Positions 4,856-5,499 of a stretch of 5,499 nucleotides of DNA are shown one piece after another. Both the position numbers and the translations under genes were made by a program. The stretch is from Haloarculaceae archaeon (GTDB lineage: Archaea > Halobacteriota > Halobacteria > Halobacteriales > Haloarculaceae): contig JAHENO010000134.1 in the NCBI GenBank assembly GCA_018609945.1, forward strand, positions 1 through 5,499, in the 5' to 3' direction. Numbering within the stretch: the stretch's first letter is position 1; each line of letters begins with the position of its first letter. Below the pieces are notes generated by a model. The model was not told the origin of the DNA. It searched no databases and worked only from the letters and a program-made list of their open reading frames with translations.

Positions 4856-4863
4856 GGTATCAC
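4856..4863 (-). promoter_or_regulatory. Weak TATA-like box for the MBL hydrolase
   Basis: On the minus strand GTGATACC is centred about 26 bases before the ATG at 4834. The sequence match is poor and no Shine-Dalgarno is well placed, so the call rests on spacing. It lies in the 135-base gap shared with the divergent HAD gene. Confidence 0.3.
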
Positions 4864-4939
4864 CTTACTGGAGTCGACGGCGGTGCGACCGTGCCGGTGC
4901 CCCGCCGGGGCCCGCCCGTGGCCCGCTCGAACCACCGGC

Positions 4940-4946
4940 GTTATAC
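4940..4946 (+). promoter_or_regulatory. TATA box for the HAD hydrolase
   Basis: GTTATAC is centred 27 bases before the ATG at 4970, the expected position for a leaderless transcript, and stands out as the only A/T cluster in a very GC-rich gap. Confidence 0.55.
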
Positions 4947-4969
4947 CCCCGCAGTCCTCCCTGTCGGGC

Positions 4970-5499
4970 ATGACCTTCGCCGGCGCGATCGTCGACCTCG
5001 ACGGCACAGTCTATCGCGGCGACGACCTCCTTCCTGGCGCGGCCGACGCGGTCGACCGACTCCGGACCGCGGGGCTGGACCTCCTGTTTTTCTCGAACAA
5101 CCCGACGAAGAGGGGCGACGCATACGTCGACCGCCTCCGCGGGTTCGGGCTCGACGTCCGGGCGGGCGAGGCCTGCTCGGCCGGCGACGTCACGACCGAG
5201 TACCTGCGGGAGACACATTCCGAGGACACGATCATGCTCGTCGGGTCGCCCGGATTGCGCGACCAGTTCGAGGGGGCCGGCCTCTCGCTGACGAGCGACC
5301 CCGCGGCAGCGGACGTCCTGGTGGGGTCCTGGACCGACGATTTCGGCTACGAGGACATGCTCACAGCGCTCCGGGCAGTCGACGACGAGACGGTGTTTCT
5401 CGGGACCGACCACGACCGCACCGTCCCGGCCGAAGCCGGAGTGATTCCGGGATCGGGAGCCGTGGTGGGTGCCCTCTCGGCGACGCTGGGCCGCGACCC
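4970..5499 (+). CDS. HAD-IIA (NagD-like) phosphatase, N-terminal part, cut by window end
   Basis: An open frame from ATG 4970 runs off the window after 176 codons without a stop. HAD-superfamily phosphatases use an aspartate nucleophile and Mg2+ to hydrolyse phosphate esters. Motif I is IVDLDGTVYRG at 7-17 with nucleophile Asp9 and acid/base Asp11. Motif II is FFSNNPTKR at 40-48 with Ser42 binding phosphate. Residues from about 65 begin the C2-type cap of the HAD-IIA subfamily, and VIPGSGAVVGALSATLGR at 158-175 matches the NagD/4-nitrophenylphosphatase substrate-loop region. Motifs III and IV would lie beyond the edge, and a full protein would be about 260 residues. The substrate is uncertain; NagD acts on UMP in vitro and relatives act on sugar, glycerol or pyridoxal phosphates. 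The start fits both motif I and the leaderless promoter. Confidence 0.9.
   Translation, partial: MTFAGAIVDLDGTVYRGDDLLPGAADAVDRLRTAGLDLLFFSNNPTKRGDAYVDRLRGFGLDVRAGEACSAGDVTTEYLRETHSEDTIMLVGSPGLRDQFEGAGLSLTSDPAAADVLVGSWTDDFGYEDMLTALRAVDDETVFLGTDHDRTVPAEAGVIPGSGAVVGALSATLGRD

Noticed and set aside
4865..5413. 182-codon minus-strand frame opposite the HAD gene
   Set aside because: The plus-strand frame has HAD motifs I and II and a leaderless promoter; this frame starts inside it and has no family features.

Overview
The window looks like chromosome from a haloarchaeon (class Halobacteria). The reasons are high G+C coding DNA rich in Asp/Glu codons, TATA-like boxes about 27 bases upstream of start codons with little or no 5' leader, one strong GGAGGTGA Shine-Dalgarno inside an operon, a Tat-type lipoprotein with a low-complexity acidic/Thr-Pro spacer, and very small four-cysteine zinc-finger proteins. 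The genus cannot be settled from the sequence alone.

Layout. At 1-235 (+) is the C-terminal end of a TatC-type Tat translocase subunit. At 278-934 (+) is a histidine-phosphatase (phosphoglycerate mutase-like) enzyme. From 935 to 1325 there is no convincing gene. The first part (about 945-1051) is a cluster of GC-rich hairpins that may be a mobile-element relic or terminator, and the rest is an AT-richer stretch. At 1326-1442 (+) is a 38-residue zinc-finger microprotein with a clear leaderless promoter. At 2797-1479 (-) is a two-gene operon: a Tat-exported, lipid-anchored TlpA/ResA-like thioredoxin, then a CcdA-type membrane thiol transporter. At 2916-3498 (+) is a DUF998-type membrane protein broken by a +1 frameshift near 3325-3333. 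Its original stop codon overlaps that of a convergent 49-residue zinc-finger gene at 3644-3495 (-). At 4834-3857 (-) is a metallo-beta-lactamase-fold hydrolase with a C-terminal winged-helix-like region. At 4970-5499 (+) is the start of a NagD-like HAD-IIA phosphatase, cut by the window edge.

How the genes relate. The clearest functional unit is TlpA plus CcdA. CcdA would carry reducing equivalents across the membrane and the surface-anchored TlpA would use them on extracytoplasmic thiols, as in cytochrome c maturation. TlpA's twin-arginine signal makes it a client of the Tat pathway, whose TatC subunit is encoded at the left edge. The remaining genes are mostly single transcription units with separate promoters, and I infer no shared pathway for them. 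I saw no tRNA, rRNA, CRISPR array or intact insertion sequence, and nothing that amounts to a clear new system. The best leads are the frameshifted DUF998 gene, the two microproteins, the hairpin cluster and a palindrome beside a TATA box at 3692-3710.
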